NCBI GenBank assembly: GCA_023386155.1
Contig: JAEWKH010000033.1
Location: 1-9,612 of the forward strand
Length of the DNA: 9,612 nucleotides
Direction: 5' to 3'
Source: Pseudomonadota bacterium
Lineage (GTDB): Bacteria; Pseudomonadota; Alphaproteobacteria; Rhizobiales; Beijerinckiaceae
Shown here: positions 7,808-9,612 of the stretch, in pieces
Numbering within the stretch: position 1 is the stretch's first letter
Layout: every line of letters begins with the position of its first letter
Notes under the pieces: model-generated
The model's database searches: none
Seen by the model: the letters and a program-made list of their open reading frames with translations, nothing else
What the model was told of the DNA's origin: nothing
Position numbers and translations under genes: made by a program

Positions 7808-9242
7808 GAACAACGACCGCCTGAGCCTTGATGCCGTCGCCCGCCATGTCGATGCCAAGGCTGCCGATTACTGTGCCCTGAGCGACCGCATCTGGGCCGT
7901 TCCCGAACTCGCCTTCGAGGAGCACCGGGCCGTCGCCGAGCAGGTCGCCATGCTGGAGCGCGAGGGCTTCCGCATCGCCCGGAATGTCGGCGGCATCGCA
8001 ACCGCCTTCATCGCGGAATTCGGCCAGGGCGGACCGGTCGTCGGCATACTCGGCGAGTTCGATGCGCTGCCGGATCTCGCCCAGGAATCGGGCCGCATCG
8101 ACCATGCTCCGACCGTGGCCGGAACCCCCGGTCATGGCTGCGGCCACAACCTGCTGGGGTCCGGGTCCGCCTTGGCCGCCGTCGCCCTCAAGGACGCGCT
8201 GGAGGCCGAAGGCATCGCCGGCACCGTGCGCTATTACGGCTGCCCGGCGGAGGAGAGTGGGTCCGGCAAGACCTTCATGGCCCGCGCCGGCCTGTTCCAC
8301 GATCTCGACGCCGCCTTCTGCTGGCATCCGAGCGTGGTGAACGAGGTGCAGACCAACTCGTCGCTCGCCTGCATCCAGGCCTATTTCCGCTTCAAGGGCC
8401 GCGCCGCGCATGCGGCGGTGGCGCCTCATGTGGGCCGTTCCGCGCTCGATGCCGTCGAGCTGATGAACGTGGGCGTCAACTACATGCGCGAGCACATGCC
8501 CTCCGATGCGCGCGTGCATTACGCGACCACCAATGCGGGCGGCGGCGCGCCGAACGTGGTGCAGGCCTTCGCGGAATCTCTTTACCTCGTGCGCTCGCCG
8601 CATCTGCCCGATGCCGAGCGCCTGTTCGAGCGCGTGAAGAAGATCGCCGAGGGCGCGGCCCTCATGACGGAAACCTCCTTCTCCGTGCAGATCACGGATG
8701 CGACATCGAACGTGTTGCCCAACAGGGCCCTGCAGGAGGCCATGTACGAGAACATGCGCCGCATCGGCCCCCCGCCCTTCGACGAGGCCGATTATGCTTT
8801 TGCCGAGAAGCTGCAGAAGGCAGCCATGACGGAAGAGGACATTCTGGTCAGCGTGAAGCCGCACGACATGTCGTTGAAGACAAAGGTCCTGCATGACGGC
8901 GTGCTCGCCATGCCGACCCGCGAGGAGGTCATGATGGGCACCACCGACGTGGGCGACGTGAGCTGGATCGTGCCCACGGTGCAATGCCATGCGGCCTGCT
9001 TCGCCATCGGCACGCCGTTCCACACCTGGCAGCTCGTCACGCAGGGCAAGCTGCCCGCCGCGCACAAGGGCATGGTGCTAGCCGCCAAGGCCATGGCCAC
9101 GACGGCCGCCGATGTCCTGCGCAATCCCGACCTCGTCGCGCGCGCCAAGGCGGAGTTGCGGGAGCGCACCGGTGGCCGGGACTACCGGTGCCCGATCCCG
9201 GAGGACGTCACGCCGGACGACCTGCGCGCCAAAGCCGCCTGA
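7806..9242 (+). CDS. abgB: M20-family amidohydrolase, AbgB-like (p-aminobenzoyl-glutamate hydrolase subunit B type)
   Basis: This 478-residue protein is close in length to E. coli AbgB (about 480). AbgB with AbgA hydrolyses p-aminobenzoyl-glutamate, a folate breakdown product, to p-aminobenzoate and glutamate. The M20 metal-site motifs are present: GEFDALP (83-89), GHGCGHN (109-115), CPAEESGSGK (146-155, with the paired glutamates), CWHP (172-175), and the C-terminal GTPFHTWQ histidine (406). The dimerisation-domain motif APHVGRSALDAVELM is at about 206-220. STDVGDVSW-like TTDVGDVSWIVP is at about 379-390, and the ending CPIPEDVTP matches the AbgB tail. ATG at 7806 is preferred; GTG 7770 and ATG 7788 are in frame but also lack a ribosome binding site. 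No abgA or abgT gene is adjacent, so the real substrate may be another N-acyl amino acid or amide. The family call is firm; the substrate is inferred. Confidence 0.92.
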   Translation: MNNDRLSLDAVARHVDAKAADYCALSDRIWAVPELAFEEHRAVAEQVAMLEREGFRIARNVGGIATAFIAEFGQGGPVVGILGEFDALPDLAQESGRIDHAPTVAGTPGHGCGHNLLGSGSALAAVALKDALEAEGIAGTVRYYGCPAEESGSGKTFMARAGLFHDLDAAFCWHPSVVNEVQTNSSLACIQAYFRFKGRAAHAAVAPHVGRSALDAVELMNVGVNYMREHMPSDARVHYATTNAGGGAPNVVQAFAESLYLVRSPHLPDAERLFERVKKIAEGAALMTETSFSVQITDATSNVLPNRALQEAMYENMRRIGPPPFDEADYAFAEKLQKAAMTEEDILVSVKPHDMSLKTKVLHDGVLAMPTREEVMMGTTDVGDVSWIVPTVQCHAACFAIGTPFHTWQLVTQGKLPAAHKGMVLAAKAMATTAADVLRNPDLVARAKAELRERTGGRDYRCPIPEDVTPDDLRAKAA

Positions 9243-9263
9243 GCAAGCGACATCTTTCGATTC

Positions 9264-9300
9264 TGCAAGCGCCTCGGCCTCTGGTCGGGGCGTTCTTGCA
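9264..9300 (+). terminator. Strong hairpin after the amidohydrolase gene, possible terminator
   Basis: TGCAAG plus CGCCTCGGCC (9264-9279) pairs with GGTCGGGGCG, a TT bulge and CTTGCA (9283-9300). This makes a 16-bp stem with two G-U pairs and a three-base loop. It starts 21 bp after the stop codon. There is no uridine tract after it, so it may work as a Rho-assisted terminator or a 3'-end stabiliser rather than a classic intrinsic terminator. Confidence 0.5.
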
Positions 9301-9388
9301 TTCCGGCAAGACCGACTTGGCGTCCCGCAGGCTCGTAACCACACCTCCGCGGATCTATCTTCATCGCAACATCGATGGAGACAGCACC

Positions 9389-9612
9389 ATGAAGCTGACC
9401 GGAATCCACCACTTGACCGCCGTGACGGCCGATGCGCCGGGCAACCACGCCTTCTACACGCAGTCCTTAGGAATGCGGCTCGTCAAGAAGACCGTGAACC
9501 AGGACGATGTGAGCGCCTATCATCTGTTCTATGCGGACGGGAAAGCCTCGCCCGGTACCGACATCACCTTCTTCGACTGGCCCGTCGAGCGCGAGCGTCG
9601 CGGCACGCACAG
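9389..9612 (+). CDS. VOC-family protein, MhqO-like ring-cleaving dioxygenase/glyoxalase fold (partial, 5' part only)
   Basis: Seventy-four residues are visible before the window ends. They begin MKLTGIHHLTAVTADAPGNH, followed by FYTQSLGMRLVKKTVNQDD and YHLFYADGKASPGTDITFFDW. The GIHHLT start, the FYT..LG.RLVKKTVN segment and the YHLFYAD...GT.iTFF strand pattern are typical of the first vicinal-oxygen-chelate module of MhqO/YkcA-type ring-cleaving dioxygenases, which act on hydroquinone-like or related aromatics. H7/H8 and H45 are likely metal-ligand candidates. ATG at 9389 follows GGAGA (9377-9381) at a normal distance. It is separated from the amidohydrolase by 146 bp and a hairpin, so it is probably its own transcript. 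The full protein of this type is about 310 residues with repeated modules. The superfamily is clear; the exact reaction is not. Confidence 0.88.
   Translation, partial: MKLTGIHHLTAVTADAPGNHAFYTQSLGMRLVKKTVNQDDVSAYHLFYADGKASPGTDITFFDWPVERERRGTH

Overview
The window looks like chromosomal DNA of a GC-rich alphaproteobacterium, probably in Hyphomicrobiales (Microvirga/Methylobacterium/Bosea-like). This rests on strong G/C third-position codon use, GTG starts, and gene families typical of that group. I cannot place the genus. Eight protein-coding genes are complete and two are cut by the window edges. A short AT-richer island interrupts the GC-rich backbone.

Left part (1-2300, minus strand): a TetR-family repressor, a HlyD/YbhG-type membrane-fusion adaptor and an ABC ATPase (5' part only) form one operon with two ATGA stop/start overlaps. 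An inverted repeat just upstream of the repressor start is the likely self-operator. The layout matches the drug/organic-compound efflux modules of the YbhGFSR kind; the permease genes should lie beyond position 1.

Middle (2300-4302): a small minus-strand gene for an 83-residue single-span membrane protein (GTG start, strong ribosome binding site) is divergent from a 514-residue HerA/FtsK-like (DUF87-type) ATPase. That ATPase has a proline-rich linker and a C-terminal winged-helix-like segment.

Island (about 4303-5780): composition drops abruptly. It opens at the ATPase stop codon with a tRNA-Ser 3'-end-like sequence. About 60 bp later comes a tandem pair of TGCGTACCCA repeats, the kind of layout seen at tRNA-targeted integrase attachment sites. 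The cargo is two co-directional small membrane protein genes of unknown function. No integrase, second att copy or intact tRNA is present, so this looks like the remnant or one end of an integrated element.

Right part (5800-9612, plus strand): a full-length ABC exporter half-transporter (fused TMD-NBD), an AbgB-like M20 amidohydrolase whose promoter layout suggests a leaderless mRNA, a strong hairpin after it, and the start of a VOC/glyoxalase-fold protein resembling MhqO-type ring-cleaving dioxygenases.

The best candidates for something undescribed are the two-gene membrane module on the island and the divergent ATPase/mini-membrane-protein pair. The remaining genes belong to well-known families.
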